32,009 nt of DNA from CALFXN01 sp937957815 (GCA_036788195.1 DAIQNX010000035.1:1-32009); one strand, 5' to 3'. Positions 15,308 to 24,395 are shown, numbered from the stretch's first letter. A program made the numbers and translations. The notes: a model not told the origin generated them from the sequence alone.

Positions 15308-17362
15308 CTAGACTCCGCTCGCCCTGTTGCGCCCGGAGCGCTTGCTTTCGTAGAGGGCGGCGTCGGAACGACGCAGGAGGTCCTCGGGCGTATCCCCGGG
15401 GCGCGCGGTCGTGTATCCGGCGCTGAGCGTCACGCGGATGGAGCCGTCGCTCGTTTCGACGACGGCCGTTTCGACCGCGGAGCGCAGGCGTTCCGCGACG
15501 CGTCCGGCCTCAGCGAAGTCGGCACCGGGAAGGAGGGCGACGAATTCCTCGCCGCCGAACCTGCCGAAGACATCCGGGCTCCTCAGGACGCGGCGGCACG
15601 TTTCGGCGACGACCTTCAGGACTTCGTCGCCGGCCGCGTGTCCCCACGTATCGTTGACGTTCTTGAAGTGGTCGAGGTCGACGATCGCGAAGGAAAGCGG
15701 CGCGCCGGCGCGCGACCGCCGCTCAAGCTCCGATTCGACGCGCTCCATGAACGCCCTCCGGTTGAACGCGCCGGTCAGCGGATCGCGTGACGCGAGGTCG
15801 TTCAATCGCTCTTCGAGCCGCGCGCGCTCCGTGACGTCGACGCAGAGCATGAAAAAGTCCGCGGCATTCCCCTGTCCGTCGACGTGGGGAACGCAGGCGA
15901 CCGAGTCGACGAATTCGGCCCCTTTCGCGCGGCGGCGCACCTCGTACCGCTCGGTCCGCCCGGTGAGGGCGGCCTTCATGTGATGCTCGTGGAGACCGAA
16001 GAGGTCCTTTCCGAGGATCTCCGCGACGGTCCTTCCGATCACGGCCGACCGCGGCAGGCCGCTCAGACCTCCAAAGGCCCGGTTGACGTAGAGATACCGG
16101 AGGTCGCGGCTGACGCGCATGATCCGAACGGGGAGCGAGTCCAGAACCAGATTGATCCACGCTTCGTCCTCCCGGACGGATCGGAAAAGGGCTTCGCGTT
16201 CGTGCCTGGCGAGCCGGAGCAGTTCGAGTTCTTCGAGAAGCCGTCCGAACTCGTCGCGCCGCACGGGCGGTGGGACCGGCGTTTCGAGGTCGTCCCTCCG
16301 GAATCGCGTCACGGCGTCCGCGACGAGCCGCATCGGAGACGCGACGCGCACGACGAGAAGGGCGAGCAGCGCGATGACCGCCAGCAGCAGCGCCCCGAGC
16401 GTTCCGGCGACCGTCCGGAGTTCGTCGCGCGATCGCTTCGCGATTCTCCCGGCGACGGCGTCCGTCTGCGCCCTGACGGTCGAGAGAAGCTCCCTGACGG
16501 AGTCCAGAGGGGCGACGGATCGCTCCAGGTACTGTCCGACGGAAGGAAGCGGGGAGACGGTTCCGTCGAGAATCGTGTCCTGGAGATGGCGGAACTTGAG
16601 GGCGTAAAGCGTTTCCACCTTTGCGAACGCGGCGAGGATTGCCTCGTTGCCGGTCCTGTACGCGAAGTCACCGACGTTTCCGAACGACGCCAACTCCGTC
16701 CGGCGTTCCTCCCGGATCAGGCGTGCCTCGGCGTGGGTCGGACCGCGGCCCCGGGCGAGGATCTGCGCGAGCATCGACGAGAGCTTTCCGGCCTGTTTCC
16801 GGAAATCGACCGCCGCGGACCGCAGAAGCGCCATCGGAACGTATTCTCCGGTCCGTTCCTCCTCAGGAAACGACATGTGGAAGATGAACTCCGACATGTG
16901 GTCGAGGAGTTCGCTCGTCTCCAGGAACCAGAGGTCGGGAAGCGCCGGATCGCGATCGTTCCGCGGGACCTCAAGGTCGGCGTCGACGCGGGAGCGGAGG
17001 GAGCGGATCGTCAGGTACGACGCGGCGATGGTCTTCCGGTTTTCGTCCGGGGTTTCGGTGAAGGGGCGGAGAAACGCGTCGGATCGCGTTCGGCGATCCT
17101 CGAGGAATTTTCGGTCGTCGGCCGTTGCGGGGTCGGGCTTTCGGAGAAGCACCGCCGACCTGCCCCGCTCGAACGCGAGGTCGGAGATCGCGGAGGCGAG
17201 TTCGTTCGCCTCGGCGTTTCTCCGTTCGAGCGCGCGAGCCTCGCGAACCGAAGCCCATCGGCGTTCGATGACCTGGACGGCCAGGAGCAGAACGACGGCG
17301 GACAGCGCGGCGAGGACCACGAGGAACGTCAGCCGCGCCGATCGCCCGAAGAACGGGAGCAT
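15308..17362 (-). CDS. Membrane PAS-GGDEF diguanylate cyclase (copy 1)
   Basis: A 684-residue predicted c-di-GMP synthase. A first membrane helix is at about residues 11-30, a helical extracytoplasmic sensor at about 31-319, a second helix at about 320-341, a HAMP-like linker, a PAS domain at about 400-515 and GGDEF at about 520-680. The active-site motif is GGEEF at 603-607, with an intact product-inhibition site R594-x-x-D597 five residues before it. The start follows GGAGG. It is collinear, with no gap through GGEEF, with the gene at 20656-22713; the two flank the GH81 gene. The stop lies only 14 nt from the -35 of the next operon. The ligand is unknown. Confidence 0.93.
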   Translation of the reverse strand: MLPFFGRSARLTFLVVLAALSAVVLLLAVQVIERRWASVREARALERRNAEANELASAISDLAFERGRSAVLLRKPDPATADDRKFLEDRRTRSDAFLRPFTETPDENRKTIAASYLTIRSLRSRVDADLEVPRNDRDPALPDLWFLETSELLDHMSEFIFHMSFPEEERTGEYVPMALLRSAAVDFRKQAGKLSSMLAQILARGRGPTHAEARLIREERRTELASFGNVGDFAYRTGNEAILAAFAKVETLYALKFRHLQDTILDGTVSPLPSVGQYLERSVAPLDSVRELLSTVRAQTDAVAGRIAKRSRDELRTVAGTLGALLLAVIALLALLVVRVASPMRLVADAVTRFRRDDLETPVPPPVRRDEFGRLLEELELLRLARHEREALFRSVREDEAWINLVLDSLPVRIMRVSRDLRYLYVNRAFGGLSGLPRSAVIGRTVAEILGKDLFGLHEHHMKAALTGRTERYEVRRRAKGAEFVDSVACVPHVDGQGNAADFFMLCVDVTERARLEERLNDLASRDPLTGAFNRRAFMERVESELERRSRAGAPLSFAIVDLDHFKNVNDTWGHAAGDEVLKVVAETCRRVLRSPDVFGRFGGEEFVALLPGADFAEAGRVAERLRSAVETAVVETSDGSIRVTLSAGYTTARPGDTPEDLLRRSDAALYESKRSGRNRASGV

Positions 17363-17421
17363 GGCGTTTCCTCCGGAAGATCATTCTCGAAACACATTCG
17401 GCGCTGGAACGAATATGATCT

Positions 17422-17430
17422 ATTGTAGCA
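17422..17430 (-). promoter_or_regulatory. Extended -10 promoter element of diguanylate cyclase gene 1
   Basis: On the minus strand, TGCTACAAT is an extended -10 (TGnTACAAT) without a recognisable -35. It is 59 nt before the start codon. The same element type precedes the paralogous cyclase gene (22751-22759). Confidence 0.5.
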
Positions 17431-17546
17431 TCCCCGGCGAGCGGAAACGCCCGCCGTAGACGCGGAGGGGAGGAACGCCTATACTTCGTTTGTTCGTATA
17501 TTTTTTTTATTCTTGCATAGATGAACACTCCAAGGGGGGGCCGTGT

Positions 17547-20500
17547 ATGACGAAGACGAACGCCCGATTCCATGCGCCGTTCATTCCGATATTGTGCGCG
17601 CTCGCGCTCATGCTCCCGTTCGTGTCCCAGGCGACGGCCGCAGACTGGATCTCGCCCGGAGGGGCGGGAAGCTACGCCGTGACGAAACCCGCCGACGGAA
17701 AGAAACCCGACAACGGAAATGTGACAATGGCGCTTCCGGCGATCGGGCCGAACGTCGACGCCGCGGCCGCCGGGAAGCGCAAGGTCCCGACGAGCGACTG
17801 GTGGACGCCGCTCGCGTGGCTCGATCCGGCCGATCTCCCCGACAGGCCCGCGGGCATGAAGGCGCAGCGGCACGGCCTCTCCTGGCAGGTCTTCAGCGAG
17901 CCGCTCGTGTTCCAGCCGCAGAAGGGCGGCCTCGCCGTCTCGCTCAACGTCCCCGACAGCCGCCGCGCCGGAATGAAGGGCGACGTCCTGACAGCGGGCG
18001 CGGGGTTCATGCAGGAGGTTGTCGGCGGTGCGAGCAAGGGGATCTCCCCCTACTTCAACGCGTTCTTCGACCAGGACCTCTACCTCGGCTCGACGCTGTC
18101 GGGCTGGAACGATGCGGCCTTCGCGGGCGTGAAGGTGACGGGCTGGAGCGACTGGTTCGTGAACTTCTCGATGACGTCGGCCGCCGAGACGATGACCGTC
18201 ACGGCCGGAAACGGCTGCCCGTTTCTTCTCGTGAAACTCGCGAAGGGCGCGCCGCAGGTGACGTTCCAGTCGTGGAACATCGGAAAGGTCGTCCCGCTCG
18301 AGGGCGATTCGTTCCAGGTCAACTCGGGGCAGGCGAACGGCCAGAAGATCGACTGCCCCTCGTTCGCCGTGATCAACCAGGTTCCGTTCGGGAAGGCGTA
18401 CCTCCCCGACGACGGCGCGGTCAGCAAGGACTACAGCACCTACACCGTCTACGCCGTCTTCGGCCCCGCCGGGTCGACCTGGACGCTCGACAAGACGCAG
18501 AAGGACGACGCGCGGGTGCTGAACACGGCCGTCTGCTCGGGCGGATCGCACTACGCTGTCGCCGTCCTCCCCTTCCCGTGGGGAAAGACGGTCTACGACG
18601 AACCGTCCGAGGCGGACGTCAGGAAGCTTCTCGCGACGTTCGCGTCCCGCGCGTTCGCGGAAGTGACCGATACGCGCGTCGCGCCGCAGCTCTCGGGAAG
18701 CTCCGTGACCGCTTCGTTCGCCTATACGACCGCGCCCGTTGCGGGCGAATCCCCGTCCGGGGACGGGACGCTGTACGCCTTGTACCCGCACCAGTACCTC
18801 GACCAGTCCGTGACGATCCTCGACCGGTCGATGGGCCGGATGGAGGCGTCGTCGTGGACGAACGGCTGGCAGTGGCCGTCGCTCAAAGGGCCGATGCTCC
18901 TCGCGTCCGGGAAGGGCTTCACGAACGTCTATGACGTTCCGCCCTGCCTTCCGGCCGTCGTCGACGAGCCCGATGCGGCGAAGGCGGACCGGATGATCGC
19001 GCTCGTGCAACAGGCCCTCGACACGCAGGACCCGAACTTCCTCTCGCAGGGAAGCTACTTCGGAGCGCAGGAGATCCACCGGCTCGCGATGCTGCTTCCG
19101 GTCGCCGCGATGATCCGAGGCGCGGCGACGACCCCGGCTTCCGCCGACAGCGCAGCGAAGTCCGTCTATAAGAAAGCCGCCGAAACGCTCGGATACCGTC
19201 TTCGGGCGACGCCCGACGACGCGACGACCCTCAAGAACGCCGCGCAGCACGCGCTGTACTACGATTCGCGCTGGGGGACGATGATCCCGTCGTGCGAGGA
19301 CGGCTTCGCGGCGGACAGCCTTCTCAACGACCATCACTTCCACTTCGGCTACTACGTCAAGATCGCCGCGGAAATCGCGCGATGGGAGAAGGCGCATCCG
19401 TCGGACCCCGACAACGAAGGGTGGGCGGCCGCCTACGCGCCGATGATCCGCCTGCTGATCAGAGACATCGCGAACACGGACCGGACGGGGACCGGCGAGG
19501 ATCCCGACTTTCCGTTCCTTCGGCACTACAGTCCCTACGCGGGGCATTCGTGGGCGAGCGGTACGTCGCGCGGCAACCAGGGCGGGCAGCAGGAATCCAC
19601 GTCCGAGGCCATCCAGGCCTGGGCCGCGCTGCTGCTCTGGGCGCAGCTGAACTACCCGGCCGACGCCTCGAACGCGGAACTCGAGAAGTGGGCCGCGTAC
19701 ATGTTCGCGTCGGAGGTCCGGGCGGCGGAGCTGTACTGGTTCGGCTACACGACGAACGCCGCGTTCCGGCCGTACCTGAGCTTCCGCCAGTACGCCGCGA
19801 AGAGCGACGCGGTTCCGAAAACGTACGTCCCGTCGATGGTCTCGCAGATCAATCAGAACGAGATGACCTTCCAGACGTGCTTCGGCAACCCGCCGCTGCT
19901 CAAGCACGGCATCCAGTGGCTGCCGCTGACCGGGTCGTCGCTTTACCTGGGCGTGAACGGCGGGGCGCTCGCGGAGCAGGAAGTGAAGGGGTATCTCGAA
20001 AACGACTGGCCGAAGCTCGGCGCGGGGCAAAGCCCCCAGTCGCCTTCGAACAGGGACAAGCTGCTCATGATGCAGTCCCTCACGAAATCGTACGCGGCCG
20101 ACGCGAAGACGCTCATCACCCCGGGCGCGGGCGGATCCATTCCGCTCGACACATGGAAGATGCAGTGGGAGATCCCCGCGCCGACCTACGAGACGCTCAT
20201 CCTCCAGGACGCGTCGCGCGCGGCCGTCTACTGGTGGATCGACGCGCACCTGTCCCACGGCGCGGCGACCCACGCGGAGAACGACGCAGATCACACGTCC
20301 GCCGCGAGCTTCGTCAATGAAAACGGAGACAAAGTCTACGTCGCCCACAACCCGGGGACGTCGCCGCTCGCGATCGCGTTCGACGACGGCATGACGCTCT
20401 CCGTGCCGGGCCTCGGGTACGCGCATGAGGTTGTCCCGTCGGGTTCGAAGGGCAGCGGGGGCGGGTGTTCGGCCGGGCCCGTTCCGGCGGGCGCGCTTCC

Positions 20501-20555
20501 GGCGATCGCTGCGGTCGCGGCGCTCCTGCGGTTCGTACGCCGCGGGAAGAAGTAG
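17547..20555 (+). CDS. Exported glycoside hydrolase family 81 endo-beta-1,3-glucanase with Synerg-CTERM-type C-terminus
   Basis: A 1002-residue protein with a signal peptide (about residues 1-33) and a GH81 catalytic region. The active-site blocks match the family: N-D-H-H-F-H-F-G-Y with D595 and H599, G-H-S-W-A-S-G at 666-672, and E-S-T-S-E with E683 and E687. Such enzymes cleave beta-1,3-glucans such as laminarin, curdlan, callose or fungal wall glucan, probably at the cell surface. The last 37 residues (966-1002) form a Gly-rich linker, G-G-G-C-S-A-G, a hydrophobic helix and R-R-G-K-K, the pattern of the Synerg-CTERM sorting signal, so the enzyme is probably surface-anchored. The start is the ATG after a GGGGGGG stretch. 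It lies alone between two diguanylate cyclase genes on the other strand. Confidence 0.93.
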   Translation: MTKTNARFHAPFIPILCALALMLPFVSQATAADWISPGGAGSYAVTKPADGKKPDNGNVTMALPAIGPNVDAAAAGKRKVPTSDWWTPLAWLDPADLPDRPAGMKAQRHGLSWQVFSEPLVFQPQKGGLAVSLNVPDSRRAGMKGDVLTAGAGFMQEVVGGASKGISPYFNAFFDQDLYLGSTLSGWNDAAFAGVKVTGWSDWFVNFSMTSAAETMTVTAGNGCPFLLVKLAKGAPQVTFQSWNIGKVVPLEGDSFQVNSGQANGQKIDCPSFAVINQVPFGKAYLPDDGAVSKDYSTYTVYAVFGPAGSTWTLDKTQKDDARVLNTAVCSGGSHYAVAVLPFPWGKTVYDEPSEADVRKLLATFASRAFAEVTDTRVAPQLSGSSVTASFAYTTAPVAGESPSGDGTLYALYPHQYLDQSVTILDRSMGRMEASSWTNGWQWPSLKGPMLLASGKGFTNVYDVPPCLPAVVDEPDAAKADRMIALVQQALDTQDPNFLSQGSYFGAQEIHRLAMLLPVAAMIRGAATTPASADSAAKSVYKKAAETLGYRLRATPDDATTLKNAAQHALYYDSRWGTMIPSCEDGFAADSLLNDHHFHFGYYVKIAAEIARWEKAHPSDPDNEGWAAAYAPMIRLLIRDIANTDRTGTGEDPDFPFLRHYSPYAGHSWASGTSRGNQGGQQESTSEAIQAWAALLLWAQLNYPADASNAELEKWAAYMFASEVRAAELYWFGYTTNAAFRPYLSFRQYAAKSDAVPKTYVPSMVSQINQNEMTFQTCFGNPPLLKHGIQWLPLTGSSLYLGVNGGALAEQEVKGYLENDWPKLGAGQSPQSPSNRDKLLMMQSLTKSYAADAKTLITPGAGGSIPLDTWKMQWEIPAPTYETLILQDASRAAVYWWIDAHLSHGAATHAENDADHTSAASFVNENGDKVYVAHNPGTSPLAIAFDDGMTLSVPGLGYAHEVVPSGSKGSGGGCSAGPVPAGALPAIAAVAALLRFVRRGKK

Positions 20556-20588
20556 CCCGGCGCGACTCGCGCGGAAACGACGTCTTCC

Positions 20589-20640
20589 GATCATGAGAGC
20601 GGCCCCCCGCGCGTCGCGCAGGGGGGGCGCTCTCATGATC
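20589..20640. terminator. Long hairpin between the convergent GH81 and cyclase genes
   Basis: A nearly continuous inverted repeat of 52 nt. The outer arms begin GATCATGAGAGCG, the inner part is C6/G7, and the apex is GCGCGTCGCGC. It probably stops transcription from both sides, although neither side has a clear T tract. Confidence 0.6.
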
Positions 20641-20655
20641 GGTTCGTCCGCGTCA

Positions 20656-22713
20656 TCACGCGAAGCTGACTTTGTTGCGCCCCGTGTTCTTGCTCTCGTA
20701 GAGCGCCGAGTCGGACCGGCGCAGCAGGTCGTCCAGCGAATCGTCCTGGCGGACGACCGTGCAGCCGACGCTGACCGTCAGGCGGATCTCTCCGCCCGCG
20801 GCCGTCGGAACCGGGGTGTGTTCGACCGCGAGACGCAACCGTTCGGCAAGGCTCCGCCCCTCCGTCTCCGTCGCGTCGGGCGTCAGGATCACGAATTCCT
20901 CTCCGCCGAAGCGTCCGAGGATATCGTAGGGGCGGATCGTCTTCCTGCACGTTTCCGCGAGGCTTCGCAGGGCTTCGTCCCCGGCCGTGTGGCCATACGT
21001 ATCGTTGACCCGCTTGAAGAAGTCGATGTCCATTATCAGGAAGGCAAACGCCTTCCCGGTGCGCCGGTAGCGTTCGATCTCGACGTTCGCACGTTCGGTG
21101 AGCGCGCGGCGGTTCAGCGTCCCGGTGAGGTCGTCCACGTCGGCCATCTCCCGGAGCTTCGCCTCCAGCCGCTTTCGCACCGTGATGTCGAGCGCGAGCG
21201 AAAAGAACCCGACGACCGCGCCGGATTCGTCGTGTCTCGGAACGAAAACGATGTCGGAATACGATTCGCTCGCGTCCGTCTCGTTTTGCTCCTCGAAGCG
21301 AACGTCCTCGCCGAGAAGCGCGCATTCGTGCCAAGGCGCGCGCATGTCCGCGATCGAATCGCCAAGCACCTCCCGCACGGTTCTGCCGAGGACGTCCTCG
21401 GCGGCGACCCGGAAGTGTTCCTCGAACGTCCGGTTGACGTAGCCGAAGCGCAAGTTCCGGTCGATGTAGGAAATCCTGGCGGGAAGAGAGTTCGTGATGA
21501 GCCGGATCCACTGCTCCTGATCCTGGACCGACCGGAGAAGCACCTCGCGTTCCTTCAGCGCGAGCCGGAACTTCTCGAGTTCTCCGAGAAGCATCCCGAA
21601 TTCGTCCCGGATCGGGTACGGAGGGACGGGCTCGTCGAGCTGACGCAGCCGGAAACGGTCGATGGTCGCCGCGAAGAGGCGCATCGGCGTCGCCACGCGG
21701 CGCAGCAGCAGAACGCTGATTGCGAGCGCGAGGACGAAGAGGGAGACGAGCATCGCGTGCGCCAGGAGGAGAGCCCGCCGCTCCTTTTCGACAAGAGACC
21801 GCACGTGGGAGCCAGCGACGGCGTCCACGCTCTCGACGACCCGGCGGATCGCCCCGAGCGAGGACGTCGTCTGCGTCACGTAGACCTCCTCCGAGAGTCC
21901 CGCGAGGAGCGGAGACTTCATGATCGCGTCCTGCAGGCGCCGGTTTTCCAGCAGGTAGAGCCTGTCGATCTCGTCGAGCTCCCCGTCGAGTCCGTCGATC
22001 GCGCAGCGGGCCGCGAGATAGCGCAGGTTCCGGAACAAACGGTCTTCCATATCGTGAGCCTGGATGACGGTCTCCCTCTCCCTGGGAGTCATGGGGCGTC
22101 GCTCGGCGAGAAGCCGCCCCATCAGGGACGCGACGCGCGACGTGTCGTTGCGGAATCGCGCGGCCGTGATCCTGAGAAGCGCGAGCGGAACGTAACGCCC
22201 CGTCCCGTCGCCGGGGAGAAAGGCGAAGCGGTCGAGTTCACGGCCGATTCTGTCGGTGAGAAGGTCGGTATTGCGGAACCACGACTCCTCGAAGATCGGA
22301 TCGCGCTCTTCGGCAGGGAGTACGAGCTGGACTTCGAGTTGCGGCGTCATCGCCTCGAGCGACTTCCACAGCACTGCGATTCCCTCGGAGTCCCCGGCGA
22401 CGCCCGAGAGATAGTCCCGCAGCATCTCCTTCACCCGGTTCAATCGCTCGCGAAGGTACGTCGCGTCCTCTTTCGATGCGGGAACGTCGGCCCTCAGGAA
22501 TATCGCGCATCGTGCCCTTTCGGACGCGATCTCGAAAAGGGCTTCGGTGAGATTGCGGGACATTTCGTCGGCGCGCGAAAGGAGGAGAGCCTCCTTCAGA
22601 TGACGGGCCCCCTCCCGCTGTACCCTGATTCCGAGGGTGACGATGATGACGAGCAAAGAAGTGAGGGCGGCGAAAAAAACGGTTTTCGTCGACAGGGAAC
22701 GAAACGGATGCAC
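20656..22713 (-). CDS. Membrane PAS-GGDEF diguanylate cyclase (copy 2)
   Basis: A 685-residue predicted c-di-GMP synthase. Helix 1 is at about residues 11-29, a helical sensor at about 30-315, helix 2 at about 318-339, a HAMP-like linker, PAS at about 400-515 and GGDEF from about 520. GGEEF is at 603-607 and the inhibitory site R594-x-x-D597 is present, at the same numbers as in the copy at 15308-17362. That exact register supports the GTG start chosen here, 7 nt after GGAGGA. The sensor regions share their outline but have diverged, which suggests different ligands for the same output. Confidence 0.92.
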   Translation of the reverse strand: MHPFRSLSTKTVFFAALTSLLVIIVTLGIRVQREGARHLKEALLLSRADEMSRNLTEALFEIASERARCAIFLRADVPASKEDATYLRERLNRVKEMLRDYLSGVAGDSEGIAVLWKSLEAMTPQLEVQLVLPAEERDPIFEESWFRNTDLLTDRIGRELDRFAFLPGDGTGRYVPLALLRITAARFRNDTSRVASLMGRLLAERRPMTPRERETVIQAHDMEDRLFRNLRYLAARCAIDGLDGELDEIDRLYLLENRRLQDAIMKSPLLAGLSEEVYVTQTTSSLGAIRRVVESVDAVAGSHVRSLVEKERRALLLAHAMLVSLFVLALAISVLLLRRVATPMRLFAATIDRFRLRQLDEPVPPYPIRDEFGMLLGELEKFRLALKEREVLLRSVQDQEQWIRLITNSLPARISYIDRNLRFGYVNRTFEEHFRVAAEDVLGRTVREVLGDSIADMRAPWHECALLGEDVRFEEQNETDASESYSDIVFVPRHDESGAVVGFFSLALDITVRKRLEAKLREMADVDDLTGTLNRRALTERANVEIERYRRTGKAFAFLIMDIDFFKRVNDTYGHTAGDEALRSLAETCRKTIRPYDILGRFGGEEFVILTPDATETEGRSLAERLRLAVEHTPVPTAAGGEIRLTVSVGCTVVRQDDSLDDLLRRSDSALYESKNTGRNKVSFA

Positions 22714-22750
22714 GCGCCATTCCTCCGGGGTTCGGGATGAAACTAATAAA

Positions 22751-22759
22751 ATTGTATCA
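22751..22759 (-). promoter_or_regulatory. Extended -10 promoter element of diguanylate cyclase gene 2
   Basis: On the minus strand, TGATACAAT is an extended -10 (TGnTACAAT) with no recognisable -35, 37 nt before the GTG start. It is the same element type as at the paralogue (17422-17430). Confidence 0.5.
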
Positions 22760-22822
22760 TGAAAAAAGCGCGGGAGCGAGAACGAGTCAGAAAATACCGG
22801 AAGGTACACATAGAGAACAGAA

Positions 22823-22861
22823 GAAAAATAAAAAGGCGGCGGAGCCGGAGGCTTCGTCGCC
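22823..22861 (-). terminator. Terminator of tyrS
   Basis: A 12-bp stem (22835-22846 with 22850-22861) closes a 3-nt loop; in the minus-strand RNA two positions are A-C mismatches. It is followed by a long T-rich tail, TTTTTATTTTTC, 24 nt after the tyrS stop. Confidence 0.75.
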
Positions 22862-22885
22862 GAAACAGCGACCGGAAGGAAATCT

Positions 22886-24163
22886 CTACGCGAGGTGGAT
22901 CAGGTGGATCCGTTTCTTTCCGAGCCGGACGAAGAGCCGTTTGCCCGCGAGCAGGTCTCCGGCGGTTGCCTGGAAGGATTCGTCGTCGATCTTCCGTCCG
23001 TTGAGCGACACGCCGCCGCCCCGGATGAGACGCCGCGCCTCGCTCTTGCTCGCCGTCGCGCCACTTTCGACGAGAAGGTCGACGACCGGCGCGGGAAGCG
23101 CCGAGGCGTTTCCGGTCGGCACCTCTTCCGCGAGCGCGTCGAGCGTCTCTTCCGTGAGATCGGCCGGTTCGAGGTCCCCGCCGAAGAGGATGTCGCTCGC
23201 CTTGCGCGCCGTCGCGAGCGCCCTCTCGCCGTGGACTATCTTCGTGACCTCCGCCGCGAGGATCTTCTGCCCCTCGCGCTTCTCGGGAGCCGCGGCGTGA
23301 GATGCGGCGATGTCCGCGATCTCGTCGAGCGGCAGGAACGTGAAGAACTTCAGGAGCTTGCCGATCGCGGCGTCTTCCGTGTTGATCCAGAACTGGTAGA
23401 ACTTGTAGGGCGATGTCTTTGCCGGGTCGAGCCACACGGCGCCCCCTTCGGTCTTTCCGAACTTCGTTCCCGCGGAGGTGAGGAGGAGCGGGTTCGTGCC
23501 GCCGAAGGCCTCGACGCTCTCCTTCTTCCGGATGAGTTCGATGCCCGAGACGATGTTGCCCTGCTGGTCGTTGCCGCCCATCTGGAGGCGACAGCCGTAC
23601 GTCCGGTAGAGGTGCCAGAAGTCGAAGGCCTGCAGGAGCGTGTAGGAAAACTCCGTGAACGAGATGCTCTTTTCGGGGTCGTCGAGTCGCGACCTGACGT
23701 ATTCCTTCGAGATCAGGTAGTTCACCGAAAAGTGCTTTCCGGTGTCGCGCAGGAACTCGATGAATCCGAGCTTCCCGAGCCAGTCGTAGTTGTTGACCAT
23801 CAGCGCGGAGTTCTTCCCGCAGTCGAAGTCGAGGAAGTGGGCGAGCTGCGGCTTGACGGCCGCGAGGTTTTCGGCCATCTTCTCGAGCGTCAGCAGGTTG
23901 CGTTCCTTGCTCTTTCCCGACGGATCGCCGATCAGGCCGGTCCCGGCGCCCGCGATCGCGATGGGGCGGTGCCCCAGGCGCTGCATCCACGCGAGCCCCA
24001 TCAGCGGGATCAGGTGTCCCACGTGAAGGCTGTCGGCGGTCGGGTCGAAGCCGACGTAGGCCGTCACTATCTCCGAGCCGTACAGCGCCGCCAGGCCGTC
24101 GCGGTTGCTGCACCAGTCGATGTAGCCGCGCTGTTCCAGAATTTCCATTGCGTTTTGCGTCAT
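22886..24163 (-). CDS. tyrS: Tyrosyl-tRNA synthetase
   Basis: A 425-residue class I synthetase that charges tRNA-Tyr. The HIGH-type motif is H-V-G-H at residues 47-50, the tyrosine-pocket loop Y-V-G-F-D-P-T-A-D is just before it, and the KMSKS-type motif reads K-F-G-K-T-E, as is usual for bacterial TyrRS. A C-terminal S4 RNA-binding domain covers about residues 345-415 (A-S-K-S-E-A-R-R-L-I-R-G-G-G-V). The start is the ATG after GGAGGGAG. The gene is monocistronic and lies behind a leader with a Tyr-containing short ORF and an intrinsic terminator, so its expression is probably attenuated according to tyrosine supply. Confidence 0.97.
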   Translation of the reverse strand: MTQNAMEILEQRGYIDWCSNRDGLAALYGSEIVTAYVGFDPTADSLHVGHLIPLMGLAWMQRLGHRPIAIAGAGTGLIGDPSGKSKERNLLTLEKMAENLAAVKPQLAHFLDFDCGKNSALMVNNYDWLGKLGFIEFLRDTGKHFSVNYLISKEYVRSRLDDPEKSISFTEFSYTLLQAFDFWHLYRTYGCRLQMGGNDQQGNIVSGIELIRKKESVEAFGGTNPLLLTSAGTKFGKTEGGAVWLDPAKTSPYKFYQFWINTEDAAIGKLLKFFTFLPLDEIADIAASHAAAPEKREGQKILAAEVTKIVHGERALATARKASDILFGGDLEPADLTEETLDALAEEVPTGNASALPAPVVDLLVESGATASKSEARRLIRGGGVSLNGRKIDDESFQATAGDLLAGKRLFVRLGKKRIHLIHLA

Positions 24164-24193
24164 GTCGTCTCCCTCCAGTGAATGAAAAGCATC

Positions 24194-24231
24194 AAAAAGG
24201 GCCGGACTCCCGCACTTCGGGAACCCGGCCC
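24194..24231 (-). terminator. Leader (attenuator) terminator upstream of tyrS
   Basis: In minus-strand RNA a 14-bp stem (24218-24231 with 24199-24212, two G-U pairs) closes a 5-nt loop and is followed by U5. It lies between the leader ORF and the tyrS ribosome binding site, 31 nt before the start codon. It must be bypassed for tyrS to be made. The leader sequence GGAACCCG (RNA sense, within 24265-24276) is an exact 8-nt complement to CGGGUUCC in the 5' arm, a candidate antiterminator. Confidence 0.85.
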
Positions 24232-24245
24232 GGACTCGCGCCACA

Positions 24246-24329
24246 CTATCCGGCGTCGGCCCCCAGGTCGGGTTCCACACCGGCGTAATACGCCACTGCG
24301 CTGTCAGATGCACCGGTTCTTCCGTTCAT
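24246..24329 (-). CDS. tyrS leader peptide (27 codons, Tyr-Tyr)
   Basis: A short ORF in the tyrS leader, beginning at an ATG with a modest GGGGA upstream and ending at TAG 15 nt before the terminator stem. It encodes 27 residues with consecutive Tyr at 14-15 followed by A-G-V-E-P-D-L-G-A-D-A-G. The ligase leader (25984-26082) has the same plan: Y-Y-A-x-V-x-P-x-x-G-A-D-A is shared, and three of the nine DNA differences in the aligned block are silent, which supports translation. A ribosome waiting at the Tyr codons would free downstream RNA for antitermination. A nascent-chain effect of the conserved G-A-D-A end is also possible. Confidence 0.7.
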   Translation of the reverse strand: MNGRTGASDSAVAYYAGVEPDLGADAG

Positions 24330-24357
24330 GTCGCATCCCCGCTTTCACAGCGGTTTC

Positions 24358-24387
24358 CTTATATCACGCACGTCGCGGCGGTGTCAA
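24358..24387 (-). promoter_or_regulatory. Promoter of the tyrS leader transcript
   Basis: On the minus strand, TTGACA (24382-24387) and TATAAG (24358-24363) are separated by 18 nt. Transcription would start about 24350, giving a leader of about 190 nt before tyrS. Confidence 0.75.
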
Positions 24388-24395
24388 GGAAACGC

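Noticed and set aside
16971..20636. A 1221-codon open frame on the minus strand across the GH81 gene
   Set aside because: It is antisense to a well-supported gene, rich in Arg and lacking domain sense; long shadow frames are expected in such G+C-rich DNA.
22886..24313. A longer tyrS starting at 24313
   Set aside because: The extension would pass through the attenuator terminator and leader, and lacks similarity to TyrRS; the ATG at 24163 has a strong ribosome binding site.
24194..24350. A T-box riboswitch upstream of tyrS
   Set aside because: Only the UGGNACC core is seen. There is no visible Stem I, the leader is short, and the variable base does not pair with an A discriminator. A leader peptide explains the region better, though the resemblance is reported.
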